64,000 bases of DNA from Deltaproteobacteria bacterium (GTDB lineage Bacteria > Myxococcota > Kuafuiibacteriia > Kuafuiibacteriales > Kuafuiibacteriaceae): contig JACKEN010000010.1 in NCBI GenBank assembly GCA_020632995.1, positions 231,189 to 295,188 on the forward strand, written 5' to 3'. The position numbers were made by a program, and so were the translations under genes. The notes beneath the pieces are model-generated. The model saw nothing but the letters and a program-made list of their open reading frames with translations, made no database searches and was not told the origin of the DNA. Positions 33,674 to 42,634 of the stretch are shown here, one piece after another; within the stretch, counting starts at the first letter, position 1, and each line of letters starts with the position of its first letter.

Positions 33674-35560
33674 ATGAACCAGAGCGGCCCACGCGATCCC
33701 TCCTCGCCCAACCGCGACGGCCGCCGAGGCGGACGCCGCGGCGGCCCCGGATCCGGCGCCGCGGCCGGCCCCCGAGGCCAGCGCCCTGGCCAGGGCCGCC
33801 CGCGCGGCGAGCGCCCCGGCGAGGGGCGGCCCAAGGGCGAGGGCCAAGGTCAGGGCCGGCCCAAGGGCGAGCGCCCCGGCGAGGGGCGCCCCAAGGGCGA
33901 GCGCGCCGACGGGCGAGGTGGGCAGGGCCGGCGGCGCGGGCGCGGCAAGGGTCCGGGCAGGGGCCCTCGGCCCGGCGCGGCCGAGCTCGCCCCGATCACC
34001 GCCCGCTCCAAGCTCGATCTCGAGCGCGCCGCGGACGCCCCGCTCTCCGAGGTCGAGCGCCAGGAGGCCGAGCAGCACCTGACCTTCCTGCGGCGCTTCA
34101 AGGGCACCCTCCGGCTCTCGCTCAACGCGCGCGAGGACCTGCTGGTCAACGGCGCCAAGGCCCCGGACGAGCGCGGGGTCCTCAAGCACCTGTTCGCCAA
34201 GGTGGACCGGGCCACGGTGGAGCGGGCCCTGTCCCGGGATGCGCTGAAGGCCGACGCGGCGCTCCGCACCGCGTTCCTCGCCGGGGTGGTGCGGCTCGAT
34301 CCCGACCCCCACACCCTGCTCGCCTACCTCGAGGCGGTGGCGGCGAGCCAGGATCGCCGGGTGGCCGCCCAGGCCTTCGGCGCCACCGTGGCCCGGGTGG
34401 ACTTCTCTGCCCTGTCCCCCGCCCTCCTCGGCCGGTTGCTCGAGGTGTGCCGGGCGGCGTTCCTCGAGCACGACCGCGTGCAGGCCCTGCTGGGGCTCTT
34501 CGACGTCCCCTCCTTCGCCGACGCCCTGGCCCGGGCGCGCGGGCAGCTCCCCGCCGCGGTCGAGGAGGAGCTCGCGCCCCTCGCCGCCGCCCACCGGGCG
34601 GTCACCCGCCAGGAGCCGCTCCCCAACGACGAGGCGGAGCGGGGCCTGATCACCGCAGGAGTGGCCCGCTGGCTCTCGGCCCCGGCCGAGGTGCTCCGGA
34701 GCTACCCGCTCGAGCACCGCACCCACCTGGCCGAGTTCGCGGTCGCCGCCTCGGACGGCACCGCCCCCGACGCCCTCCCCCCGACCCTGATGGACTCCAT
34801 CCCCCGGGACCACCCGCGCTACCTGCGCCTCGGCCTGCTCTGGTCCGAGAAGCTGGTGCGCGGCGGCCAGGTGGAGGCCGCCCGGGGCGTGCTGCGGGAG
34901 CTGGTCACCGCCCACCCCGAGCACCGGGACGCCGCCCGGCGCCTCAAGGCCCTGGAGGGCACCCGGATCGGCGCCCTCCTCCTGCAGGGCGAGGCCCGGG
35001 GCGGGCTCGAGGCCGCGTTCTGGTCCGACGGCGCGCTCCACGGCTACGCGGAGGTCGCGCGGGGCCCCGCGGCGGACGCGCTGGAGGCCCGCGCGCGCTG
35101 GCAGTCCGAGCTCCTCCTCCCGGGCGTGGCGCCGGTGCTGGCCAGCGGGCGCCACGAGGATCAGGCCTGGCTCCTCCTCGGCGCCTCCGGGCAGCCCCTG
35201 ACCAACGCCCGTCGGGGCCTGCGAGAGGCCCTCACCCTGGCCGACGACGCCCTCCGGATCCTCCGCAGCCTCGCCCTGGCGGGGGTGGAGCTCCCCAAGG
35301 TGGAGCCCACCCGGTTCTGGCAGCGCGGCCGGGGCGGGCAGCTGGAGCTGGTGGACCTCGGCGGCGCAGTCCGGAGCGATCCCACCCGGGCCGCCATGGG
35401 GATGGCCGGCCCCGCCCTGGAGCTGGCCCGAACACTGCTTTGGGACGAGCGCGCGGACGCGCTGCGGAGCGATCTGCCGGCCGAGCTCGCGGCGCGGTTG
35501 GGCGGGCGCGCCCCGCTCCACACCCTCGTCCGCGCGCTGGTCGAGGCCGCCAGCCGATAG
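33674..35560 (+). CDS. R/G/P-rich protein with a degenerate kinase-like C-terminal domain
   Basis: A 628-residue protein. Residues about 1-115 are low-complexity Arg/Gly/Pro with repeated GERPGEGRPKGE units, resembling an RNA-binding RGG-type tail. Residues ~120-470 are helical and Ala/Leu-rich (TPR/HEAT-like). The last ~130 residues read like a Hanks-kinase C-lobe without catalytic residues: APVLASGRHEDQAWLLLGA (strand 4-5 and hinge), then LRILRSLALAGVELPKVEPTRFW where HRDLKPxN belongs, then GQLELVDLGGA where DFG belongs. It is therefore probably a pseudokinase. The ATG at 33674 is the first before the coding-like region. Function unknown. Confidence 0.72.
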   Translation: MNQSGPRDPSSPNRDGRRGGRRGGPGSGAAAGPRGQRPGQGRPRGERPGEGRPKGEGQGQGRPKGERPGEGRPKGERADGRGGQGRRRGRGKGPGRGPRPGAAELAPITARSKLDLERAADAPLSEVERQEAEQHLTFLRRFKGTLRLSLNAREDLLVNGAKAPDERGVLKHLFAKVDRATVERALSRDALKADAALRTAFLAGVVRLDPDPHTLLAYLEAVAASQDRRVAAQAFGATVARVDFSALSPALLGRLLEVCRAAFLEHDRVQALLGLFDVPSFADALARARGQLPAAVEEELAPLAAAHRAVTRQEPLPNDEAERGLITAGVARWLSAPAEVLRSYPLEHRTHLAEFAVAASDGTAPDALPPTLMDSIPRDHPRYLRLGLLWSEKLVRGGQVEAARGVLRELVTAHPEHRDAARRLKALEGTRIGALLLQGEARGGLEAAFWSDGALHGYAEVARGPAADALEARARWQSELLLPGVAPVLASGRHEDQAWLLLGASGQPLTNARRGLREALTLADDALRILRSLALAGVELPKVEPTRFWQRGRGGQLELVDLGGAVRSDPTRAAMGMAGPALELARTLLWDERADALRSDLPAELAARLGGRAPLHTLVRALVEAASR

Positions 35561-35566
35561 GCGCCC

Positions 35567-36235
35567 CTACTTGCGCAGGGAGACCGCGGGGCCGGCCCGA
35601 CCCAGGCCGCGGACCGCGAGCAGGCGCCACGCCTCGGTGCTCACCGCGCCGAGCGCGACCAGCTCGGCCGGGCCCGCCCCGGCCTGCCGGGCCAGGATCC
35701 GCACCCCGTCGCCGGCCGAGAACGGCGCCACGGGCTCGGGCGAGCGGACCACGAGGACGCCCCCCGCGCCGTCGAGGACCTCGAGGAGCGCGCCCCCCCG
35801 CGCGTCGAGGCGCACCGACGAGATCAGCCCCTCGATCAGGACCAGCTCGTGCTCCACCCGAGCGAGGAGCGAGCGCAGGAGCGGGGACAGGTCCGTGCCC
35901 GGCCGGAGCGCCTCCTGGCTCGACAGGAGCACCGCCACCGCCGCCGCCGCGTCGTCGTCCCGGCCCGCCAGGTAGCGGATCAGGCGGAGGGCCGCGCCCC
36001 GGGCGTAGAGGGCGTCGGCGAAGCTCGAGCGGGGCACCAGGCCGGCGGCCAGGTACCGCGCCACCGCGCCGCCCCCATCGCCCCGCTCCTCGGCCCCGAG
36101 CCCCATGTTGAAGAGGCGGCGAGGGCTCGGCGCGTACGCCGGGGCGTCAGCCGCCCGCACGAGGGCGAGCCCCTCGGACCCCTGGGGAGTCCCCAGGATG
36201 GACGCGGTCAGCAGGGCCAGCGTCACCGGGAGCAT
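35567..36235 (-). CDS. Secreted hypothetical protein
   Basis: A 222-residue protein with a short signal-like N terminus (MLPVTLALLTASILGT). A helical repeat-like domain (LFNMGLGAEERGDGGGAVARYLAAG, ALYARGAALRLIRYLAG) is followed by a small beta-rich region (LISSVRLDARGGALLEVLDGAGGVLVVR, VAPFSAGDGVRIL). The latter half resembles an envelope beta-sandwich but no family is recognised. It converges with the R/G-rich gene (6 bp gap) and is divergent from the PEGA kinase gene. Confidence 0.65.
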   Translation of the reverse strand: MLPVTLALLTASILGTPQGSEGLALVRAADAPAYAPSPRRLFNMGLGAEERGDGGGAVARYLAAGLVPRSSFADALYARGAALRLIRYLAGRDDDAAAAVAVLLSSQEALRPGTDLSPLLRSLLARVEHELVLIEGLISSVRLDARGGALLEVLDGAGGVLVVRSPEPVAPFSAGDGVRILARQAGAGPAELVALGAVSTEAWRLLAVRGLGRAGPAVSLRK

Positions 36236-36390
36236 TCGTCGATTCGAATACAAGACCGGTGCCGTTCGCACCAGCGGGCAACATTCCCCGAATTCCGGGC
36301 AGATGGTCGGGTGCGGCGGACGCCCGCGGCGGGCGGGTCGGAGATCCAGATCCGGCCTCGCCGACGAGGCGCTGACCACGGCTCGCCAAT

Positions 36391-36407
36391 ACCATAATGA
36401 TTATGGT
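36391..36407. promoter_or_regulatory. 17-bp AT-rich perfect palindrome (operator candidate)
   Basis: ACCATAAT-G-ATTATGGT is a perfect palindrome in a 290-bp divergent region. It lies 119 bp before the kinase GTG and 156 bp before the secreted protein gene. It is strikingly AT-rich against the GC-rich surroundings, and the following GAGCTTATC is also AT-rich. It is consistent with a dimeric repressor/activator site. The regulator is unknown. Confidence 0.55.
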
Positions 36408-36525
36408 CAGTTGAGCTTATCCCAAGCACCTCGGAGATTTAGATCCGGGGATCGGTTCAATGACCGACCCCTTCGAGAAAACCGGGGCAGACCTGCGGCC
36501 GGAGGGGGTACAACCTTGCTGAGTC

Positions 36526-38328
36526 GTGGCGTCCAGCGACGAAAACTCGGGGGCCGGCGCTTTTCCGACTGGTGGGAATGTATCCGGCTCGGTAGGGTCC
36601 GGCAGCGGTTCGGCGTGGGAGCGCGCCTCCCAGTCCGGAGCCGCAGGTGGACGCGTGGGCAGTCAGGGCACCGGATCGATCCCCCCCAACGTGGGGCGCG
36701 TGCTGGGCGAGCGGTGGCAGGTGCACGAGAAGATCGGCACCGGCGGCATGGCCTCGGTGCACCTCGGCGTCGACCTCCGCCTCGGTCGCAAGGTGGCTTG
36801 CAAGATCCTCCACCCGCACGTGGCGGAGAACCCGGACGCGCGCGAGCGGCTGGCCCGTGAGGCCCGCGCGATCGCGCAGCTCAAGCACGAGAACGTCATC
36901 GAGGTCTACGACTACGCGATCGACGATCCCGAGTGTACGTGGCTGGTCACCGAGCTGATCGAGGGGTGCTCGCTGAGGCAGTTCCTGGATCGGACGGCGA
37001 AGCCGATGCCCGAGGTGGCGGTGATGATCACCACCGAGGTGGTGAAGGCGCTGCGCGCGGCCCACGCGGTGGGGGTGATCCACCGCGACGTGAAGCCCGA
37101 CAACATCCTGGTGGGGGTCGAGGGCCGCCCGAAGCTCAGCGACTTCGGCATCGCCAAGGTGCTGAGCGAGTCCCGGATGACCACCACCGGCAACCTGGTG
37201 GGCTCGCCGAGCTACATGTCGCCCGAGCAGTCGGACGGCCTGCACACCGACCACCGCACCGACCTGTTCAGCATCGGCATCGTGCTCTATCGGCTGGTGA
37301 CGGGCACCTTGCCGTTCCGCGGGGGCACCCCGATCGAGACCATCCGGCGGGTGTCGGCGTGCGAGTACGTCGATCCGACCGAGCTGGCGCCGGAGTGCGC
37401 GGGGGCGGTGGCGGGGATCATCCGCCGCGCCCTGACCCGCGAGCTCAACGGGCGCTACCAGTCGGCCGAAGAGATGCTCGCCGACCTCATGACCGTGCTC
37501 CAGGACGCGGGGCTCACCGCGACCTGGGAGGAGCTGCCCCGCTACTTCGCGGACCCCGACGGGTACCAGGCCGCCCTGCGCCCCCGACTCGCGCGGGAGC
37601 TCGAGGTCCGCGGGAAGGCCCTGCTCGACGCGGGCGAAGAGAGCCGCGCGGTGGACTGCTTCAACCGGGCCCTGAGCCTCGGCGAGGGGAACCAGCGCAC
37701 CCTCGACCTCGTGAAGGAGCTGTCCCGGCGCCGGAACCAGGGCCGCTTCCGCCGGCTGGCGTGGGCGGCTGGCGGCGCGGTGGCCGGGCTCGCCGCGATC
37801 CTCGTGCTCGTGATGGGCACCGACCTGATGCGGACCCCCCGCCCCAACCCGGCCGAGGCTGCGCAAGGCGAGTTGCGGGCCGAGCCGCTGCCGCTGCCGC
37901 CCCCGACCCCGCTGCCCGAGGCGCCGGCGGCCGACGCGCCCCCGCCCTCGGAGGCGGCGGTGACGGCGCCCGAGCCAGCGCCGGTCGAGACCAAGGTCGA
38001 GCCGAAGCCGAAGCCGAAGCGCCGCAACCCGGTGCCGAAGAGCACCGAGCCCGCGCCCGAGATCAAGGCCGCGCCGCCGCCGCCCCCCCCTGCCCCGCCG
38101 CCGGTGGAGATGGGCGTGCTCCAGGTGGGGACCCGGGTCTGGGTCGACGTCTACGTCGACGGCCGCAAGGTCGGCCGGGCCCCCAACCGCACCCGCTACG
38201 AGCTCCCGGCCGGCCAGCACACCCTGAAGGCCGAGCAGCCGGGCTCCGATTGCACCTCCTTCGAGGACGCGTTCACAATCCGCCCGGGCGAGACGACTCG
38301 CATGCGCCTGAGCGTGTCCTGCCCCTGA
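36526..38328 (+). CDS. Transmembrane Ser/Thr protein kinase with PEGA-like C terminus
   Basis: A 600-residue protein starting at GTG. A Gly/Ser-rich N terminus (1-55) leads to a Hanks-type kinase (about 60-325): IGTGGMASVHLG glycine loop, VACKILH (K93), VIHRDVKPDN (D188), LSDFGIAK and SPSYMSPEQ. A TPR-like piece (ESRAVDCFNRALSLGEG) precedes one membrane span (about 409-430, WAAGGAVAGLAAILVLVMG). A periplasmic Pro-rich linker and a PEGA-like beta domain (RVWVDVYVDGRKVGRAPNRTRYELPAGQHTLKA) with two Cys follow. All catalytic residues are present. It begins a plus-strand operon with an FHA-containing activator, a likely phospho-target. That link is inferred. Confidence 0.92.
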   Translation: MASSDENSGAGAFPTGGNVSGSVGSGSGSAWERASQSGAAGGRVGSQGTGSIPPNVGRVLGERWQVHEKIGTGGMASVHLGVDLRLGRKVACKILHPHVAENPDARERLAREARAIAQLKHENVIEVYDYAIDDPECTWLVTELIEGCSLRQFLDRTAKPMPEVAVMITTEVVKALRAAHAVGVIHRDVKPDNILVGVEGRPKLSDFGIAKVLSESRMTTTGNLVGSPSYMSPEQSDGLHTDHRTDLFSIGIVLYRLVTGTLPFRGGTPIETIRRVSACEYVDPTELAPECAGAVAGIIRRALTRELNGRYQSAEEMLADLMTVLQDAGLTATWEELPRYFADPDGYQAALRPRLARELEVRGKALLDAGEESRAVDCFNRALSLGEGNQRTLDLVKELSRRRNQGRFRRLAWAAGGAVAGLAAILVLVMGTDLMRTPRPNPAEAAQGELRAEPLPLPPPTPLPEAPAADAPPPSEAAVTAPEPAPVETKVEPKPKPKRRNPVPKSTEPAPEIKAAPPPPPPAPPPVEMGVLQVGTRVWVDVYVDGRKVGRAPNRTRYELPAGQHTLKAEQPGSDCTSFEDAFTIRPGETTRMRLSVSCP

Positions 38329-38335
38329 GATCCCC

Positions 38336-39175
38336 GTGTCCACCGCCGCCGTCATCCTCACCCTCCTCGCCCTCTCAGCCCCCGCCCCCGAGGCGGTGCT
38401 GAAGGGCGCGATCGAAGACTTCGAGTTCGGCGAGCACGCCCAGGCGGCCGAGAAGCTGCGGACGGTGCTCGAGCCGATCGCGCTCGAGAGCCGCGAGAAC
38501 GTCATCGTGGCGCGCCAGTACCTGGGCGCCTGCTACTACCTGCTCGGCGACAAGCAGAAGGCCCGCACGCAGTTCTCGATGCTGCTCGCCCTCGATCCCC
38601 AGCATCGGCTCGACCCCGCGGTGTTCTCGCCCGCGCTGGTGAAGCTCTTCGAGCAGGTGCGGGCGGAGACCGGCCTGGCCCTGAAGGAGCCCGAGCCGCC
38701 GCCGCCCCCGCCGACGAAGACGACGCCGCCCCCGCCTCCGCCCCAGCTCGCGGTCGTGCCACCGCCCGCTCACGAGCCCCACAGCCGGGCGCTCGCGCTG
38801 GTGCCGTTCGGGGTCGGGCAGTTCGCCAACCGGCACCCGGTGCGCGGTGGGCTGTTCCTGGGGTCGGAGGTGGGCCTGCTGACCACCGCGGTGGTGACCT
38901 TCGCGATGTTCGAGAGCCTGAAGGTCGAGGAGGTCACGCCGGACGGGCGCGTCCTGCAGGTCTACTTTCGCCCCGAGGACGTCGATCGGGCGAACACCCT
39001 GCAGAACGTCTATCTGGCCACGTTCTGGTCGGGGGTGGCGGTGATGGCCCTCGGCATCGTCGAGGCGCTGATCAGCTACCCCGGTGATGACGTGGCGCCC
39101 AGCGTCACCGTCGGCCCCGGCGCCAACGACACCGGCGGGGCTGCCCAGGGCGGCCCATTCGTGTTCCACTTCTGA
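38336..39175 (+). CDS. Secreted TPR-like protein with C-terminal hydrophobic segments
   Basis: A 279-residue protein starting at GTG, 7 nt after the kinase stop. The signal peptide (AAVILTLLALSAPAPEA) is followed by one or two TPR-like helices (AIEDFEFGEHAQAAEKLRTVL, ARQYLGACYYLLGDKQKARTQFSMLLALDP). A Pro-rich linker comes next, then two hydrophobic segments (GGLFLGSEVGLLTTAVVTFAMFE, VYLATFWSGVAVMALGIVEAL) and a C-terminal VFHF. This pattern is frequent next to PEGA kinases in myxobacteria. Function unknown; probably membrane-associated. Confidence 0.78.
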   Translation: MSTAAVILTLLALSAPAPEAVLKGAIEDFEFGEHAQAAEKLRTVLEPIALESRENVIVARQYLGACYYLLGDKQKARTQFSMLLALDPQHRLDPAVFSPALVKLFEQVRAETGLALKEPEPPPPPPTKTTPPPPPPQLAVVPPPAHEPHSRALALVPFGVGQFANRHPVRGGLFLGSEVGLLTTAVVTFAMFESLKVEEVTPDGRVLQVYFRPEDVDRANTLQNVYLATFWSGVAVMALGIVEALISYPGDDVAPSVTVGPGANDTGGAAQGGPFVFHF

Positions 39176-39185
39176 CCCCGAGCCG

Positions 39186-41021
39186 ATGGCCTCCCTCATC
39201 CTCAAGCTGAGCCCCGAGCGGACGATCTCCCTCGGCAAGAGCGTCACCTCCCTCGGGCGCGGCCCACAGAACGACGTCCGCATCGCCCACGACTCGGTGA
39301 AGGAGCGGCACGCCCACGTCCTCAAGGACAGGAGGGGCTACCGGATCTTCGCCACCGAGGGCGCAAGCCTGATTGTCAACGGCAAGCGCCGCCCTGAGTG
39401 CGCGCTCTCGGACGGGGACCGGATCCAGCTCGGCGAGGTGCTCCTCGTCTACCGCGACCAGGAGCTGATGGCGGAGGAGATCACCGACGCCCAGATGGAG
39501 TCCCCGCTGCTCGCGGCCCGGCGCGAGGACCTCGAGAAGTCGTCGCGCGAGGGCTCGATCACCGAGTCGGTGCCCCTCGAGGCCTTCAAGAAGCTCTACC
39601 GCTTCAGCGCCAAGCTCAGCCAGAGCCCCGACCTGCACACCATGAAGGTCAACCTGGTGGACGCGGTCATCGACCTCGCGGGCGGCGACTCCGCGTTCCT
39701 CCTCGTCACCCAGGGTGACGGGTTTGAGATAGACGTGGGGCGGAGCCGGAACCGCACCGACCTCCCGCGCGAGGAGGCGCGCCTGTCGGACTCCATCGTG
39801 CAGGACGTCCTGCGCAGGCGGGGCCCGGTGCTGATCTCCGACGCGATGGAGGACTCCGTCTTCGCCGAGTCGCGGTCGGTGATGAACTACAAGCTCAGGA
39901 GCGTGGTGGCGGTGCCGATCGTCCTCGGCGAGGAGATCCTCGGCGTCCTGTACCTGGCCTGCGATCAGCGCGCCTCGGCGTTCTCGCGCGACTACCTCGA
40001 CGTCCTCATGGTGTTCGCCGCGCAGGCTGGCCTGCTCGTGAAGAACGCCACCCTGGTGACCCAGCTCCGGCAGGACAACCAGGCCCTCAAGGAGGAGCTG
40101 GACGCCCGGACCTTCGGGGAGATCGTGGGCGGCTCCTCGTCGATGCAGGGCATCTTCAAGGCCGTCTCGCGCTTCGCCCCCACCGACATCTCGGTCCTCA
40201 TCACCGGCGAGACCGGCACCGGCAAGGAGCTGATCGCCCGCGAGATCCACCGGCGCTCGGCCCGGGCCGAGGGGCCCTTCGTGGCCATCAACATGTCCGC
40301 CATCCCCGACAACCTGTTGGAGGCGGAGCTCTTCGGCCACACCAAGGGCGCGTTCACCGGGGCGGTGGCGGAGCGGCGAGGCAAGTTCACGGAGGCGGAC
40401 GGGGGCACCCTCTTCCTCGACGAGATCGGCGACCTGCCCCTGAGCCTGCAGGCCAAGTTGCTCCGGGTGATCCAGGAGCGGCAGATCGTGCCGGTGGGGA
40501 GCAACGTCCCCCAGCCGATCGACATCCGCATCATCTCCGCCACCCACCAGGATCTGGAGCGGATGCAGGAGGAGGGCGCGTTCCGGGCCGACCTCTACTT
40601 CCGCCTCAACGAGGTGCAGGTCAGCCTGCCGCCGCTGAGGGAGCGCGGCGAGGACATCCCGCTGTTGGCCTCCTACTTCCTCACCAAGTACGGCGAGCAG
40701 ATGAACCGGCGCCTGCGCCGCTTCACCCCGCGGGCGCTCGCGGCCATGAAGCGCTTCAAGTGGCGCGGCAACGTGCGCGAGCTCGAGGCCCGGGTGAAGA
40801 AGGCGGTGGTGATGGCCGAGGGGCCGGACATCGACCTCGATGACATGGAGCTCAGCGAGAACGCCATGACCGAGGTGCTCAACCTCCGCGAGGCCAAGGA
40901 GGTCTACGCCCTGCGCTACATCAAGGAGGTCCTGGAGCTGAACAACGGCAACCGCTCCAAGACCGCGCGCGACCTCGGGGTCGACCCACGCACCATCTAC
41001 AAGTACCTCGAGGGCAAGTAG
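39186..41021 (+). CDS. FHA-GAF sigma54-dependent transcriptional activator
   Basis: A 611-residue enhancer-binding protein. The FHA domain (1-95) has SLGRGPQNDV, VKERHAHVL and GASLIVNG. The GAF domain (~125-300) has LVDAVIDLAGGDSAFLLV and SVVAVPIVLGEEILGVLYLA. The AAA+ domain (~330-560) has Walker A GETGTGKE, the sigma54 loop GAFTGA, Walker B GGTLFLDEIGD and an arginine-finger region. A Fis-type HTH at the end (NNGNRSKTARDLGVDPRTIYKYL) binds DNA. FHA recognises phosphothreonine, so a Ser/Thr kinase such as the one two genes upstream may switch it on. The ATG at 39186 is 10 bp after the preceding stop. Confidence 0.94.
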   Translation: MASLILKLSPERTISLGKSVTSLGRGPQNDVRIAHDSVKERHAHVLKDRRGYRIFATEGASLIVNGKRRPECALSDGDRIQLGEVLLVYRDQELMAEEITDAQMESPLLAARREDLEKSSREGSITESVPLEAFKKLYRFSAKLSQSPDLHTMKVNLVDAVIDLAGGDSAFLLVTQGDGFEIDVGRSRNRTDLPREEARLSDSIVQDVLRRRGPVLISDAMEDSVFAESRSVMNYKLRSVVAVPIVLGEEILGVLYLACDQRASAFSRDYLDVLMVFAAQAGLLVKNATLVTQLRQDNQALKEELDARTFGEIVGGSSSMQGIFKAVSRFAPTDISVLITGETGTGKELIAREIHRRSARAEGPFVAINMSAIPDNLLEAELFGHTKGAFTGAVAERRGKFTEADGGTLFLDEIGDLPLSLQAKLLRVIQERQIVPVGSNVPQPIDIRIISATHQDLERMQEEGAFRADLYFRLNEVQVSLPPLRERGEDIPLLASYFLTKYGEQMNRRLRRFTPRALAAMKRFKWRGNVRELEARVKKAVVMAEGPDIDLDDMELSENAMTEVLNLREAKEVYALRYIKEVLELNNGNRSKTARDLGVDPRTIYKYLEGK

Positions 41022-41082
41022 GCCCGCGGCCGCGCGGGTACAAAAACTTGCCGAGCCCGTTGGCCTCGGCCACCCTGACCGG

Positions 41083-42621
41083 ATGCACGCCCTGTGGGGC
41101 GAGATCCTGGCCGAGGCTCTGGACCAGCGCTCGCCGCTCCTCCTCGTGGCCGCCTTCGTGGTGGTGCCGCTCATGCGCTACGCGGCGCCCGAGGAGCGCT
41201 CACGCCGCTCCGGCATCTTCCTCCTCGTCGCCGCCCACCTCGTCCTGGTGCCGGTGGCGGGCGCCCTCCGGGCCGGCCCACACCCCGGCTACGCGCAGGT
41301 CCACGCGGTGACCCTGGCCCTCGGCGCGTGCCTCGCGGTGTTCCTGGGCGGCGCGCTGCTGTTCATGGTCGCCCTCCCCCGCCTGCGCCTCGACCCGCCG
41401 CGGATCCTGCAGGACGTCATGATCTCGGTGGCGGTGCTGGTGGGCCTGCTATGGGTCGCGTCCAGCCAGGGCCTCGACGTCTCGGGCGTGGTCGCCACCT
41501 CCGCGGTGGCCACCGTGGTGATCGGCTTCGCGCTGCAGGACACCCTCGGCAACATCTTCGCCGGCCTCGCCCTGCAGCTGGATGACTCCTTCGACATCGG
41601 GGATTGGATCCAGGTCGGCGACAAGTCGGGCCTCGTGACCGAGCTGCGCTGGCGCTACACCGCGATCGAGACCCGCAACTGGGAGACGCTGGTGGTGCCG
41701 AACTCGGTGCTCACCAAGCAGCAGGTCCTGGTGCTCGGCCGGCGCAAGGGCCAGCCCCTGCAGTGGCGGCGGTGGGTCTACTTCAACGTGGACTTCCGCC
41801 ACCAGCCCTCGGACGTGATCGAGGCGGTGGTGGGCGCGCTGCGCGCCGCGCCGATCGAGCGCGTGGCCACCCAGCCCGAGCCGGACTGCCTCCTCATGGA
41901 GTACAAGGAGAGCTACTGCCGCTTCGCGGTCAGGTACTGGCTCAACGACCTGCGCTACGACGACCCGACCGACAGCGTGGTCCGGACCCGCATCTACTTC
42001 GCGCTCGCGCGCGCCAACATCTCCATGTCGATCCCCGCCGCCTCGGTGTTCCTCACCAAGGAGTCCATGGGCCGCCGCGAGAAGAAGCAGAAGCAGGCCG
42101 ACGACAAGCGGGTGGCCCTCTTGCGCCGGGTGGAGCTCCTGCGCGAGCTCCCGGATCCCGACCTGGCCGAGATCGCGGCCTCGATGCGCTACGCCCCCTT
42201 CACCCGCGGCGAGGTCATGACCCGCCAGGGGGCCCGCGCGAACTGGCTCTACGTGGTGGTGGAGGGCGAGGCCGAGGTGCGCATCCGCTCCGACGCGGGG
42301 CACGAGCACGCGGTGTCGACGCTCACCGACGGGAGCATCTTCGGCGAGCTCTCGCTCCTCACCGACGAGCCCCGGCCCGCCACGGTGGTGGCCCTCACCG
42401 ACGTCGAGTGCTTCCGCCTGGACCGCGCCGCGTTCCAGACCCTGTTGAGCCGGCGGCCCGAGCTGGCCGAGAAGATGGCCCAGACCCTGGCCCAGCGGCA
42501 CACCCAGATCATGAGCGCCAAGGAGGACCTCGCCCGCCAGGCCCCCGCGCCCCTCGATCACACCACCCGGGACTTCCTGGCCAAGATCCGCGACCTGTTC
42601 GGCCTCGACGACGGCCGCTGA
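41083..42621 (+). CDS. MscS-family channel with C-terminal cyclic-nucleotide-binding domain
   Basis: A 512-residue membrane protein. Three or four N-terminal spans precede the pore helix (VVATSAVATVVIGFALQDTLGNIFAG), the classic MscS TM3 region. A beta domain follows (FDIGDWIQVGDKSGLVTEL, ETLVVPNSVLTKQQV). After residue ~350 comes a cNMP-binding roll (FTRGEVMTRQGARANWLYVVVEG, GSIFGELSLLTDEPRPATVVAL). The cassette FGELSLL with RPAT is close to a functional cNMP pocket, so ligand-gated osmolyte or ion release is likely. It follows the sigma54 activator by 61 bp on the same strand and may be its target or just a neighbour. Confidence 0.92.
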   Translation: MHALWGEILAEALDQRSPLLLVAAFVVVPLMRYAAPEERSRRSGIFLLVAAHLVLVPVAGALRAGPHPGYAQVHAVTLALGACLAVFLGGALLFMVALPRLRLDPPRILQDVMISVAVLVGLLWVASSQGLDVSGVVATSAVATVVIGFALQDTLGNIFAGLALQLDDSFDIGDWIQVGDKSGLVTELRWRYTAIETRNWETLVVPNSVLTKQQVLVLGRRKGQPLQWRRWVYFNVDFRHQPSDVIEAVVGALRAAPIERVATQPEPDCLLMEYKESYCRFAVRYWLNDLRYDDPTDSVVRTRIYFALARANISMSIPAASVFLTKESMGRREKKQKQADDKRVALLRRVELLRELPDPDLAEIAASMRYAPFTRGEVMTRQGARANWLYVVVEGEAEVRIRSDAGHEHAVSTLTDGSIFGELSLLTDEPRPATVVALTDVECFRLDRAAFQTLLSRRPELAEKMAQTLAQRHTQIMSAKEDLARQAPAPLDHTTRDFLAKIRDLFGLDDGR

Positions 42622-42634
42622 CGGCCCCTGACGC

